Notes: generated by a model from the letters alone, not told the origin. 41,854 nt of DNA from Ruminococcus sp. Zagget11 (GCA_001941135.1 MSHL01000060.1:1-41854); one strand, 5' to 3'; counted from the first letter of the stretch, positions 7,239-17,005 are shown. Numbers and translations: made by a program.

Positions 7239-9544
7239 TATTCTCCAAGCACCTCCTCTCCAACGTAGTCCGCAAGGTTATAGGTTTTTGAGCCTGCCGT
7301 TACGGTATTATCGTTAAAGTTTACAACAGTTGTGTAGCCGTTGGAATAAACAGTTTCAATTTCGCTGCCGTCATCGGAAATGTTATATTCAACGATCTGT
7401 GCGTCAGCAGCCTCAGTGAGGACATCGCAGGAAAGCTGATATACCCCTGCGGCTTCATCCATCCAGTTGCCGTAATAAGCGTAATAGTAGCTATCCAGCT
7501 TGGTATCCTTAAGCTCATCAGCTGTAATTCCGACAAAGTCAAAGCTCAGGTTACTGCCGGCAGCCAGTGAAGTGAGAATAAGCTCACTGATATCGGCATC
7601 ACCGTTTACCGCAGTTGACGCATAGGAAGTAATGCCGTGGAGAACCATTTGATAGAAAGGAATGTCGTAGTCGAATATATCGTACTTACTGGAGCAAACG
7701 GGGATATTGGTTATGTAGTCCACGTAAGGCAGGGTGTACGCAAAGGCATTTTCAGCAAGGACATTGCCTATCTGCGATGCTGCATCGCTGTAGATTTCCT
7801 CAACATAGCCCTTTGCTATCTCTCTTGAAACCGCTTTCTTACCATAATCACCGTAAATGGAGTTTGCAAGAGAACCAAAGGCGATATTGCTGATTTCATT
7901 CTTAGCATAGCTTGAAATAAGCTTTGTGAACGCCTTTGTATAGGAAGCGGGGCTGAACAGCGAACGGGCATCATAGTACTTGTTTTCCGTTCCGTGTGCC
8001 AAATCGTACACAATAATTCTCGCGTATGCATTTGAAACACGTATCGCCGTATTGGTCATTGACCAGTAACCATTACCGGTTCTGAACTGCTGATTGTCGG
8101 TTGAGGGGAAGAGCTGAATACCGTTTTCGTTACAGTAATCGTAAAGGTCGCTGAAATCACTCTTGCCGCCCAAAACAGATGCGGGATTAAAGGAATCCGT
8201 TATCTTTTCGGAAATATCCTCCGTGGAGAAATTATTGTAGGTAGCAACCATACTGTCAACGCCCAAGCCGTTAAGCTCAGTGAGTATCTCCTGCGCCTTG
8301 TCAAAGGTAGTGACCTTTTCCTTAACGGTTACAGGCAGACCGAGAACGGATTTCTGCTGAAGAGTTCCGCCGTAGAAGTCCACAAAGAGGGAAACCTCAT
8401 CGGTCAAATCCTTATCCTCAACAGCCTTTTCGGTCATGAGGTAATCTCTGTAGGTGTCGGCAACGTCAACATAATCAACCTCGCCGTCATCCGTAGTAAT
8501 AGGATAATATCTCAGTTCAATTTCCGGAACGAGGATACCTCTCTTTTCAAATACGGTAAGGGGGTTTGAATCACCGCTCATGTAGTACTGGTCGGTAGTT
8601 CTAAGCTCGAAGTCAAAGTATGTTGAGTTGTAATCGTTGTTGTTCTGATTGGAAACATAGGAATTGATTGTAGCGCAGGTATCGCCCTTATCGGCAACAA
8701 CCATAAGTCCGGCGTTTTCCTTTACAATACCGTACATAGGAAGATTCACCGTAAGATTGGTTGTGGTCTTTGTCAGGCTGACCGCGGTAAGATCATCTCC
8801 GTAAACCTTTCTGCTGTAAACTCTCAGATTGGTTTTGCCGTTGTTGAAGTTGATAACCGCACCGCTTCCGTCGGGGATAACGAAGTAGCCGTCCTCATCC
8901 ATAGATGCGGCACCAAAGGTTTTCATAAACGCAACCTTTGTGGTGAGCATACCGGATGAAGATGAGGGATATTCCTCAACTATTTCCGACGTATCACAAT
9001 ACAGCTTCAAGTAGCCGTCCTCAAGGGTAATGCTTACAGGAACGGTTATTCCCGGATCGGGGAATGTATAAACAATATCAACACCGTTTTCGGTTTTAGT
9101 CATTTCAAAGTCGCCCTTGTTCTGACTGTTGACGGTAGTAGTGGATCTGTTGGCAGGCTGAGCGTAAACAAGGCTCATGCTGGCTTTAAGATCCTTCTTC
9201 TGTGCCGACTTTGCGGATGATGTATCAACATCAACGGGGTTTGACCACCATATTTCTCCGTTACGAGTATCCTCAAGGGCAATCGTACCCTCATTGGCAT
9301 TCATATAGAGCTTCAGGTAGCCGTTCTCACAAACCAGCTCCGCCGCGGCAAGCGCCTCTTCCTCGGTACGGGGGATTTCCTCCTCCTCTTCCTCCTCATC
9401 GGAGTCATCGGACTCTTCAGCACCATCGGAAACGGAGGTATCATCTGTATCATCCTCGTCACCGTAAACGCTGAATGTGCTTGTCGAAAGGACAAATGCA
9501 AAGCAGAGTGCAAGAGCCAGCAGCTTTTTAAGCTTTGAGTGCAT
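7238..9544 (-). CDS. Secreted DUF5696-type protein, candidate glycan-active enzyme
   Basis: 768 residues. Signal peptide at about 1-28 (KLKKLLALALCFAFVLSTS, cut near VYG), then a strongly acidic linker (about 29-60, D/E runs), a beta-rich N-terminal region (about 70-385) and an alpha/beta region from about 390 (LFVDFYGGT, then GLPVTVKEKVTTFDKAQEIL and LNGLGVDSMVATYNNF) that reads like a TIM-barrel glycosidase. There is no lipobox and no C-terminal anchor. I recognise it as DUF5696-like from its co-occurrence with YIP1, NHL and CUT1 genes and from sequence style. That it is a glycosidase is inference: the fold resemblance to large endo-acting alpha-N-acetylgalactosaminidase-like enzymes would have to be tested. 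Confidence 0.7.
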   Translation of the reverse strand: MHSKLKKLLALALCFAFVLSTSTFSVYGDEDDTDDTSVSDGAEESDDSDEEEEEEEIPRTEEEALAAAELVCENGYLKLYMNANEGTIALEDTRNGEIWWSNPVDVDTSSAKSAQKKDLKASMSLVYAQPANRSTTTVNSQNKGDFEMTKTENGVDIVYTFPDPGITVPVSITLEDGYLKLYCDTSEIVEEYPSSSSGMLTTKVAFMKTFGAASMDEDGYFVIPDGSGAVINFNNGKTNLRVYSRKVYGDDLTAVSLTKTTTNLTVNLPMYGIVKENAGLMVVADKGDTCATINSYVSNQNNNDYNSTYFDFELRTTDQYYMSGDSNPLTVFEKRGILVPEIELRYYPITTDDGEVDYVDVADTYRDYLMTEKAVEDKDLTDEVSLFVDFYGGTLQQKSVLGLPVTVKEKVTTFDKAQEILTELNGLGVDSMVATYNNFSTEDISEKITDSFNPASVLGGKSDFSDLYDYCNENGIQLFPSTDNQQFRTGNGYWSMTNTAIRVSNAYARIIVYDLAHGTENKYYDARSLFSPASYTKAFTKLISSYAKNEISNIAFGSLANSIYGDYGKKAVSREIAKGYVEEIYSDAASQIGNVLAENAFAYTLPYVDYITNIPVCSSKYDIFDYDIPFYQMVLHGITSYASTAVNGDADISELILTSLAAGSNLSFDFVGITADELKDTKLDSYYYAYYGNWMDEAAGVYQLSCDVLTEAADAQIVEYNISDDGSEIETVYSNGYTTVVNFNDNTVTAGSKTYNLADYVGEEVLGE

Positions 9545-9572
9545 TTATTTCACCACTTTTCCTTTTACTCGT

Positions 9573-10202
9573 TTACACTCTGAGCCTATACGAAAGCTCG
9601 GTGTAAATTGTGAAGATGAATATCAATATCTGCTGGAACAATGTAAGCAGAAGTATCAGCAGAAACAGCATTGCAAGCATCGCGACCAATGTCAGCAATA
9701 TCAGCAGCAGCGTCTTTCCGAATGAAAACTGATGTACCGCCTTCATACCGGATATGAACAGCACCACTGTCCACGCCAAACCTATTATCTCAAACGCCTG
9801 AATGAAGATGTACTCATCCTGAATAAGGAAGTGTGAAAGCACCGTTCCTATCAGGTATCCGCATATATACGGGATAAGGGAATATGCTGTGTTGATGAAA
9901 ATATTTTTCATCGTACCCTCGCCGTCGAACAATGTACACATTGCCCAGTTGGCGACAACATACATTATGAAAAGTCCCCAGCTCTTAAAAATATACGGTA
10001 TAATGTTAAACAGCTTATCGTAGTCGGAATAGTACTGGAAACCGTACATACGACTGTATGCCAGCTGCTGAAAGAACAGCAGGAACACTATAGCGACTGC
10101 AATCTTCATCGAACCTGCTTTTTTCCACCGCAGGTCTTCAAATCCCTCAAAGGGGTGCATAACAACGTGCTTGACAAATTGACCCTGTGTTAAATCCAAC
10201 AT
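9573..10202 (-). CDS. YIP1-family integral membrane protein
   Basis: 209 residues with five predicted membrane helices after a short cytoplasmic N-terminus that carries the typical HPFEGFEDLRW motif. YIP1-type proteins in Firmicutes are of unknown function. It begins three bases after the NHL-protein gene stop and is followed 28 bases later by the DUF5696 gene, so all three are co-translated from one mRNA. Its constant company in such operons suggests a membrane scaffold for the NHL propeller or the permeases, but that is inference. Confidence 0.8.
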   Translation of the reverse strand: MLDLTQGQFVKHVVMHPFEGFEDLRWKKAGSMKIAVAIVFLLFFQQLAYSRMYGFQYYSDYDKLFNIIPYIFKSWGLFIMYVVANWAMCTLFDGEGTMKNIFINTAYSLIPYICGYLIGTVLSHFLIQDEYIFIQAFEIIGLAWTVVLFISGMKAVHQFSFGKTLLLILLTLVAMLAMLFLLILLLTLFQQILIFIFTIYTELSYRLRV

Positions 10203-10205
10203 ATA

Positions 10206-11756
10206 TTACGCACCTCCCTTTCTCTTGCGGGGCTTAATCGTGCCATTCTTGACAAGCAGCTTATAAATCCACCACGCAAGAAGCAATACTATGATTATAA
10301 TTATCGCCGGAGTAAAATACTGTTCAAGCAGCTCATCTCGATAGCCCTCAAATGCACGGTTGTAACGGGCACGGCTTATGGAAATTTCGAAATAATCCAT
10401 TGCCTCCTTATACTGCTTGTTGCTGAGGAGAGCATTTCCGACACCTATGTACGCACGTCTGTAGTTGCCGTCATACTTGATAACGGTAAGCCACGGCTCA
10501 TAGGACTCGGCATAGTAACCGTCATTGTAAAGGTTGGTCGCATTTGTAACTATCTCACCGAAGGTTGTTCTCTCGAAAACAGTGATGCTGTTCTTTCTTC
10601 CATCGGCAACGTAAATCTTATCGCCTCTGCTCTCGATAGCAGTAACGGTACGGAACAGGCCAAGCTGCTCGCCCGACCCGCCGACGATGAACATAAGGTT
10701 GCCCAGCTTATCATACTGGAATACTCTACCGTGGGCAAAATCGAGAATGTTCATCTCGCCGTTATCGCCGATATCAATATCGATAAGTGAGGACGACTGG
10801 GAATAAATCGAATAGTATGTCGGAGGCTCATCACCCCATGTTACATCGTCAACACCCAAGCTGCTGAGAATATTTTCACCCTCAGGACTAAGCTTTTTAA
10901 CAAGGTCAGTGGTAGTGGTTGTGGACTCTGTAACGGTATAGATAAAGCCCTCATCGTCAATATCGAAGTTTGAAAATCCTACAGGCGTGGAGTTGGTAAC
11001 TCTTGATCTCTGCTCCTCTGTACGGAACGTGTTTACAAAAGCATTCAGGATAACCTCGGCGGTTGCCTCAACGCGGTTTGCACCGTAAAAGCCCAAGAAC
11101 TCGCCCTCGTCATCATACATTACCGCACCCTTTGTAACGGATCTTACAACAACGTAGATATTGCCCGCCTTATCGACGCAGACCTTACTGGGATTAAAGG
11201 TAAGATCGCTTGAATAAAGGGAGTTGGTCGGTCTTGTTACGACACGGCTTACATTGCCGTCAATATCGGTTTTCAGGACACGGCTGTTTTCCGTATCGGC
11301 AATATAAATATCGCCCGAATACTGGTCAACGAATATACCTGTCGGCGACTTAAGCGTTTCGGAAAAATAGCCTGAATCGCTTTCGGGATCGAAATCCTCA
11401 AGCCCCTCGGCATTATCCAAATTAAACGTATCGATAGTCGCTATCAAATTAAAATCAAGATCTGTCACAACAATTCTGTTGTTACCCGTATCAACTATGT
11501 ACATCAGGTCGTCAGCGGAAATATACATATCACTGGGATTGGAAAGGCTTCCAATGCTTGATCCGCTGTCTTTATCGATGTCATCGCCTGTTACGAAATA
11601 CTCGGCGGTGTATCCTACCTGTGACGGGACAGCCTCGCCCCATCGGTCATAGCTGTAAGGGGTATAGCTTTCTATGGCGGACGCACTGACCGCCAAGGTG
11701 CTTGAAAGCACCAATCCTGCACAAGCAGCTATCAACAGCCTTCTTATACGGGACAT
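10206..11756 (-). CDS. NHL-repeat beta-propeller protein with C-terminal membrane anchor
   Basis: 516 residues. Signal peptide at about 1-27 (RRLLIAACAGLVLSSTLAVS). A run of NHL/SMP30-type propeller blades follows from about 60 to 400, with the repeating pattern of -NPSDMYISADDLMYIVDTGNNRI-, -SPTGIFVDQ-SGDIYIADTENSRV- and -PSKVCVDKAGNIYVV-. Next comes a TPR-like helical pair (about 415-480: YNDGYYAESYEPWLTVIK, and NKQYKEAMDYFEISI), one membrane helix (about 488-506) and a basic tail (KPRKRKGG). The propeller and TPR region would therefore sit outside the membrane, next to the permeases. No enzyme motif is visible; a glycan-binding or scaffold role is inference. Confidence 0.85.
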   Translation of the reverse strand: MSRIRRLLIAACAGLVLSSTLAVSASAIESYTPYSYDRWGEAVPSQVGYTAEYFVTGDDIDKDSGSSIGSLSNPSDMYISADDLMYIVDTGNNRIVVTDLDFNLIATIDTFNLDNAEGLEDFDPESDSGYFSETLKSPTGIFVDQYSGDIYIADTENSRVLKTDIDGNVSRVVTRPTNSLYSSDLTFNPSKVCVDKAGNIYVVVRSVTKGAVMYDDEGEFLGFYGANRVEATAEVILNAFVNTFRTEEQRSRVTNSTPVGFSNFDIDDEGFIYTVTESTTTTTDLVKKLSPEGENILSSLGVDDVTWGDEPPTYYSIYSQSSSLIDIDIGDNGEMNILDFAHGRVFQYDKLGNLMFIVGGSGEQLGLFRTVTAIESRGDKIYVADGRKNSITVFERTTFGEIVTNATNLYNDGYYAESYEPWLTVIKYDGNYRRAYIGVGNALLSNKQYKEAMDYFEISISRARYNRAFEGYRDELLEQYFTPAIIIIIVLLLAWWIYKLLVKNGTIKPRKRKGGA

Positions 11757-11800
11757 ATCATCACCCTTTTCTATAGATTATACGGCTTTTGGGGTAAGGC

Positions 11801-12772
11801 TTAATCCTTCATTCCCGCGTGAGCCATTGTTTCCATAACGTTTCTCTGCGCTGCAATAAATACTGCAAGAGGCGGAATCATCAGCACGACTGCCGAAGCG
11901 GCGATTGCACCCTGACGGGCAATACCTGCCGCCGCAATCTGCTGAACGACAACCGGTATAGTCTTGAGCGCCTCATCATAAACGAGAGAGCCGCCGGTAG
12001 CATTCCATGCAGACTGAAACTCAAAGATGATAATTGTCATAAGAGCCGGCTTGCTGTTCGGCATTATAATGCCCCAACAAATTCTCATAAGACCGGCACC
12101 ATCGATTTCGGCTGCCTCAATCATTGCATCGGGCAGTGTGGTCATGCTCTGACGCATGAGGAAGAGTCCCATTGTTGACGGGATAATCGGCAGAATAAGC
12201 GCCGCATAGGTGTTAATCATGCCCAGGTTTGCCATAACGATGTACTGCATTATGTATGTAACGGTGCTGTTGAACAGCAGGGAAACAACGATAATCCTAT
12301 TAAGAGCGGCAGCGCCGGGGAACTTGCACTTAGCAAGGATGAATGCCGCCGTACAAGCAAAGGCAACGTGGAACACGGTAGCAACAACCGTTACAAAAAT
12401 ACTGTTGAATACGTTTCTTGAGAAAGGAACCCATGAATCGCTGGCAACCTTAAACAGATCTCTGAAGTTATCGAGGGTCGGCTCCATAGCGTAGAGCTTA
12501 GGCGGCATAAGGTATACCTCTTGTACAGGCTTCAGCGAGTTTACAACAGCGAGATAGATGGGGAAAATCATGAACAGTCCCAAAAGGGTCAGCAGGATAA
12601 AGATACCGACATCGTTTCTCCATGACTTACCGACACGCTTATTGGTGCCGTCCTTTTTCATCATTTTCTTATGCTCTTTTTCGCGGCGCTTCTGGAGTGC
12701 CGCAAGAGCCGCGGCATTCTCCTTTGCCTGCTGCTCCGCAAGCTGAGAGGGGGTTAAATTCTTCTTTTTCAT
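11801..12772 (-). CDS. Carbohydrate ABC transporter permease (MalG type), first pair
   Basis: 323 residues. A basic, Ala/Gln-rich cytoplasmic N-terminus (about 50 residues) is followed by six membrane helices and the EAA loop LPDAMIEAAEIDGAGLMRIC followed by IIMP. It begins 21 bases after the partner permease. It is the distal member of the first permease pair, which lies directly downstream of the solute-binding protein gene. Confidence 0.9.
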   Translation of the reverse strand: MKKKNLTPSQLAEQQAKENAAALAALQKRREKEHKKMMKKDGTNKRVGKSWRNDVGIFILLTLLGLFMIFPIYLAVVNSLKPVQEVYLMPPKLYAMEPTLDNFRDLFKVASDSWVPFSRNVFNSIFVTVVATVFHVAFACTAAFILAKCKFPGAAALNRIIVVSLLFNSTVTYIMQYIVMANLGMINTYAALILPIIPSTMGLFLMRQSMTTLPDAMIEAAEIDGAGLMRICWGIIMPNSKPALMTIIIFEFQSAWNATGGSLVYDEALKTIPVVVQQIAAAGIARQGAIAASAVVLMIPPLAVFIAAQRNVMETMAHAGMKD

Positions 12773-12793
12773 TGTCTAATGCTCACCCCTTTC

Positions 12794-13756
12794 TCAGTCC
12801 ATATACCTGCTGAGCAGCTTACTTACCAGGTTATTACAGATATACATTGCTATAAACAGTACAAAGCATATCGCGGATGCATAACCCATTTCGTATCTTA
12901 CCCAGCCGTAGTCGTAGGCGTGAGTCATAATGGTATGAACCTTGTAGTCGGTTGACGGGAATCCTGCAAGTGTACGACCGACAATATCAACGGTAAATGC
13001 GGAAACTATCTGCATAACAGCAGCAAACATAAGCTGCGGGCCCATAGAAGGTATTGTTATATGGATAAGCTCCTGCCAACGGTTCTTAATGCCCTCAATT
13101 GCGCCGGCTTCATACATGGACTTATCAATGCCCTGGAAGCCTGCGCGGAGAGCGAGGAAGCCCGCGCCCATGGAAACCCAAAGCTGAACAACGATAACGC
13201 AGGGAAGCACGTAGTTTGCATCGGTCAGCCACTGGATAGCGGATGTAGTTATACCAAACTCCGAAAGGAAAGCGTTAAGGTATCCGTAAGAGTCGCCGGA
13301 GAAAATGAGCTGCCATACAAAGTAGATATTACCTGCCATAGACGGCGCATAGAATACCAATGTAAATATGGTTTTCAGCGTAGGATGCAGCTCATTAATC
13401 AGCCATGCGAGCATAAAGCTCATAGCGTAACTCAAAGGACCTGTGAAAATTGCGAAAATAAGTGTTGTTCTGATAGCCTTGATAAAAACGTCGTCGTTCA
13501 GGAACAAGGTGTAGAAGTTTTCAAGTCCGACCCACTTAGGAAAGCTTGCCATATCGAAGCTGGTAAAGCCGATAGGGAGGGACATTACAACGGGGATAGC
13601 GGTAAAGATGATGAACAATATCATAAACGGAGCGAGCATAATATAGCACATCTTATTGCGCTTCATTTCGTGAAGAGTGTATTCACGTTTTTCTTTTCGG
13701 GACATTTTGCGTTCACTGCGAAGCAAAATCTCCTTCTGTGCAGCCTGTTGAGCCAA
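12794..13756 (-). CDS. Sugar ABC transporter permease (MalF/UgpA type), first pair
   Basis: 320 residues with six predicted membrane helices after a charged N-terminus of about 38 residues. The EAA loop appears as IDKSMYEAGAIEGIKNRWQE followed by ITIPSMGP. The gene starts 14 bases after the binding-protein stop, with AGGAGGG before its ATG. Together with the next gene it would form the membrane channel for the substrate delivered by the 996-residue binding protein. Confidence 0.9.
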   Translation of the reverse strand: MAQQAAQKEILLRSERKMSRKEKREYTLHEMKRNKMCYIMLAPFMILFIIFTAIPVVMSLPIGFTSFDMASFPKWVGLENFYTLFLNDDVFIKAIRTTLIFAIFTGPLSYAMSFMLAWLINELHPTLKTIFTLVFYAPSMAGNIYFVWQLIFSGDSYGYLNAFLSEFGITTSAIQWLTDANYVLPCVIVVQLWVSMGAGFLALRAGFQGIDKSMYEAGAIEGIKNRWQELIHITIPSMGPQLMFAAVMQIVSAFTVDIVGRTLAGFPSTDYKVHTIMTHAYDYGWVRYEMGYASAICFVLFIAMYICNNLVSKLLSRYMD

Positions 13757-13770
13757 ATCAAACCCTCCTT

Positions 13771-16761
13771 TTAATCATCATCAACATCAAGACCGAGGTT
13801 TTCACGCTTACGTGTGATTTCCTTGTTAATATCCTCGTTATATTCACGGAGTGTTTCTCTTGCGTTTTCGTAATCATTAACAACGGAGCGGAACGCATTC
13901 ATGATTTCACGGGTTACAACATAGGACGACGGTGTAATCGGAATTTCCTCAAGCTCATCTCTCTGGGCATTTATCTTAGCAAGATCGGATTTAGACCAGT
14001 TAAGATTCTGAAGAGCCTCTGTATTGGCAGCCTCAAAGCGGCCGATAGGTCCGAGGACGCCCTCGATATTCTGACCGTATTCAGTCATAACATCGGCGGA
14101 GCTGAACCACTTAATAAATTCCCAAGCAGCCTCAACATTATCACAACTGGAGAGAATCATCGCACCGCTTCCGGAGGAGTTTGCAGCATGGGAAACGGTT
14201 CCGTCCTCACGCTCTGTACCGGGCACGGATGTGAAATCCCACAAGCCCTTGATTTCCGGAGCAGCAACATTAAGCTGGTTATAGAATGTACTGTAGTTCT
14301 GAATAACTATAGGCATCTCACCTGTTCTGAAACGTGAGAACGCATCATAGGTCTGATCGAAGCCATAGGTTGTATAGAACTTTGTCCAAGTATCGAAAGC
14401 ATCGGATGCCTCGATAGTATCGAAGTTGGTTGCGGTCTGATCGTCATTATAATAGTTCATACCCGACTGGAGCATAAGCAGCGCAAAAGTATGACCGACC
14501 TCGGTGGACGGAGCAACGGCAGTACCGTTTACATTTGCCGGCAGAATAAGACCGGGCTGCATATAGCTTCTCTGGAGTGCGGGGAGAATATCAATAAGAT
14601 CGTCCCAAGTTTCGGGAACCTCGGTTATGCCGACCTCCGCAAGCATATCCGTACGATAGAACATCATGGGGAATGTCTGTGAAAGGGGAATACCATAGAC
14701 ATGACTGTCATAGGTGTAATGGGTCATGGCATTTTCTTGGAACCACGTCTGAACCTCGTCAAAGCCGCCCATTTCATCAAGGGGAACGAGCAAGCCTCTT
14801 ATCGCAAGGTTTACGGGGTACTCGCCGCCGATAAAGATAGCAACGTCAGGACCCTTTCCTGCAAGAACGGCTTCCATGATACCGCCTTGTACCAAGTTAA
14901 TGGAAATATCTGCACCATAGGAGGAAACGAACTCGGAATCAACGATATCCTTAACAACGTTTGTCTGGTCACGACCAAGACCGCACCATACGAGAATGGA
15001 GCTTTCGGTTGTATCGGAAAGAACCGTGTAATCCTCAAAGAACGAGCCTATAAAAGCATCCCAGCCGAATTTAAGCGCCTTAAGGAAGCTTTCCTCGGAG
15101 GACGTAAATTCAACGTCATTACCAGAAGCGTCATATGCGGGTGCAATTTCAATAAAGTCAATTTCAAGGGGCTGTTCGCGGTATTCTCTCATCCAAGAGG
15201 AAACAGCGGAAACATTATCCTTAATAGAGCTGCTGGAAATGTAATCGGGGATCTTGTAGGGCTTATCGATACATTTTTCAAAGACATCGGCAAGTCTTGC
15301 AAGGGAAGCGGCTTCGGAACCGCCCTGATCGGAAAGGCTCTCGATTTCAGCCTGTTCCGCATAAAGCTGATCAGCCAGCTCTTGGAACACATCAAGAAGC
15401 TCGGGGATTTCCTTGTGAACATTATAATCGGTGTACTCATCGGGGCTTGGACCGGTAATCATGAGTATCTTCATGTAATACTGGTTAGCGGTGTAAACCA
15501 CATCGTCAAGTCGGCGCATGGTTTCGCCAATTTCACCCGGAATAGCTTCAAGAGAAAGGGTATGCTCACCGGCAGTAAGATAAACGTAAGCTGTTTCGCC
15601 CGTATCGTCCTCGGGGACAACGGTCTGCCAGTCACTGGAATAATAGAACTTAATCTGTTCAAAAGGCTCTGACGGAACCTCGCCGTCTATGTAGAGCCGT
15701 CTGTTGGAATAAAGACCGCGCATTTCGCCCTGGCGGGATTTAATTCCAATCTTATAGTAACCATCCTGTTCAACGTTGACAGTCCATGTTATGGTCTGAC
15801 CGGAGGTGCTCCACGTACCGTCGCCCACAGTATTATACTGCTGCTTAACGGGATCCGCCAGCTCATCGTTGTGATTTTCGGTATTATATGTACCTCTGTC
15901 ATAGGTGGGATAAAGCGTCTGGGAATTTGCTGTGGTAAAGTTTTCACCCTGAATCTTAATGGTGGCCGCGCCTGCATTTTCCATAAGCTGCTCCTCGGTG
16001 GGGGCAACATAAGCCTCGGCGCTTTCGTAGCAATAAAGCTCTATACTCTTAATAGCAACGGACGCATTTTCAGAATAAAGGGAAATGGTATGTTCACCGG
16101 GCGTCAGATAGAACTCCAACGGCTCGTTAAAAAGTCCGTCCGAATCCTTTAGGGGCGTTTCGGCCCATTCCGGTGCCTGCACCTGCGGCGGACGGGTTTC
16201 ATTTCCTCTGGAATTTACGGAAATTTCACCGTTTGATTTCCAAATTCTCGGAAATTCGATTCGTTCTGCGGTGTCATACGGCAGCTCACCGTCAATGTAA
16301 AGCGTCATTTCGGTGGTTGTGGTATTGCCGTCCACGGTAATTCCCGCATCGGCAACTGCTTCATCGTCCGCAACGAGGGGGTAATACTTCACCCTAATGT
16401 TATAAACGCCCTCGGTTTCCACGTTGACCGTGTAGTTCAGCTGTCCCTCCTGATTTGCCCAAATGACGACGTCATCCTCGCCTGCAAATTCGCCGACAGT
16501 AACATCGGCATCCTCGGACCAATCAACGATAGTCAGCGGAATTTCGTCTCTCGGATGTGCAGCATCTTCATAGGTATCATAGTAGTCGCTGTAGGACACT
16601 GTCGAAGTGTAGCTTATAGTTACGGCAGTGTTGGCAGATGACGTTTCAGCCGTTTCGCCGGTGTCATCGTCGGCAGCAGTGGGAAAAGAGAAACAAGTGA
16701 AACAGAGGAGGAGTGCAAGCGCTGACGACAAAAGTCGTTTCAGACTATTTTTCCTTGACAA
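13771..16761 (-). CDS. Very large extracellular solute-binding protein with two carbohydrate-binding-like modules
   Basis: 996 residues from TTG 16761. This start is preferred over GTG 16773 because AAAGGTGG (16770-16777) lies eight bases before it. A signal peptide without lipobox cysteine ends near residue 30. Two related beta-sandwich modules follow (about residues 90-245 and 265-425); each carries -W(T)VNVE-(G)Y-I-IK-, LYIDGE and a -LT(P/A)GEHT(I/L)SL- strand, which is CBM6/35-like. A helical linker (about 435-585) leads to a family-1-type periplasmic binding domain (about 585-996) with -GKGPDVAIFIGGEYP-, -YGIPLSQTFPMMFYRTDML- and -WEFIKWFSS-. Ordinary binding proteins are 420-500 residues. 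It heads the operon and presumably captures a polysaccharide fragment. How it stays on the cell, lacking a lipobox, is not clear. Confidence 0.9.
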   Translation of the reverse strand: MSRKNSLKRLLSSALALLLCFTCFSFPTAADDDTGETAETSSANTAVTISYTSTVSYSDYYDTYEDAAHPRDEIPLTIVDWSEDADVTVGEFAGEDDVVIWANQEGQLNYTVNVETEGVYNIRVKYYPLVADDEAVADAGITVDGNTTTTEMTLYIDGELPYDTAERIEFPRIWKSNGEISVNSRGNETRPPQVQAPEWAETPLKDSDGLFNEPLEFYLTPGEHTISLYSENASVAIKSIELYCYESAEAYVAPTEEQLMENAGAATIKIQGENFTTANSQTLYPTYDRGTYNTENHNDELADPVKQQYNTVGDGTWSTSGQTITWTVNVEQDGYYKIGIKSRQGEMRGLYSNRRLYIDGEVPSEPFEQIKFYYSSDWQTVVPEDDTGETAYVYLTAGEHTLSLEAIPGEIGETMRRLDDVVYTANQYYMKILMITGPSPDEYTDYNVHKEIPELLDVFQELADQLYAEQAEIESLSDQGGSEAASLARLADVFEKCIDKPYKIPDYISSSSIKDNVSAVSSWMREYREQPLEIDFIEIAPAYDASGNDVEFTSSEESFLKALKFGWDAFIGSFFEDYTVLSDTTESSILVWCGLGRDQTNVVKDIVDSEFVSSYGADISINLVQGGIMEAVLAGKGPDVAIFIGGEYPVNLAIRGLLVPLDEMGGFDEVQTWFQENAMTHYTYDSHVYGIPLSQTFPMMFYRTDMLAEVGITEVPETWDDLIDILPALQRSYMQPGLILPANVNGTAVAPSTEVGHTFALLMLQSGMNYYNDDQTATNFDTIEASDAFDTWTKFYTTYGFDQTYDAFSRFRTGEMPIVIQNYSTFYNQLNVAAPEIKGLWDFTSVPGTEREDGTVSHAANSSGSGAMILSSCDNVEAAWEFIKWFSSADVMTEYGQNIEGVLGPIGRFEAANTEALQNLNWSKSDLAKINAQRDELEEIPITPSSYVVTREIMNAFRSVVNDYENARETLREYNEDINKEITRKRENLGLDVDDD

Positions 16762-16976
16762 AAGATAGACCACCTTTCGTATAAAGTAATGGGTGCTTTG
16801 TTTAAGCCAATCACGGTGAAGCTTTTACCGCAAGCGTAATCGCAGCCTTGGCAGAAAACTTTGCCGATGTTTCACAGGCGCTTTATGATGGATGGGTGAT
16901 AAAATCTGAACTGAATTGAGATAATCCGACAAAAAAACGGTGTGAGTTATCTGAAAAACTAATGACCCCTATACTA

Positions 16977-17005
16977 ATTATATCAATTTCACTAACCATT
17001 GTCAA
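16977..17005 (-). promoter_or_regulatory. Consensus sigma-A promoter of the glycan operon
   Basis: Minus-strand TTGACA (17000-17005), 17-base spacer, TATAAT (16977-16982): a perfect consensus. Expected start near 16970, giving a leader of about 210 bases before TTG 16761, in which I see no convincing riboswitch. Confidence 0.85.

Noticed and set aside
14701-15672. 323-codon open frame on the plus strand inside the binding-protein gene
   Set aside because: Antisense to the binding domain. No start signals or family features.
16762-16970. Riboswitch in the leader of the glycan operon
   Set aside because: No known riboswitch core and no convincing terminator or site-covering stem was found in the 210-base leader.
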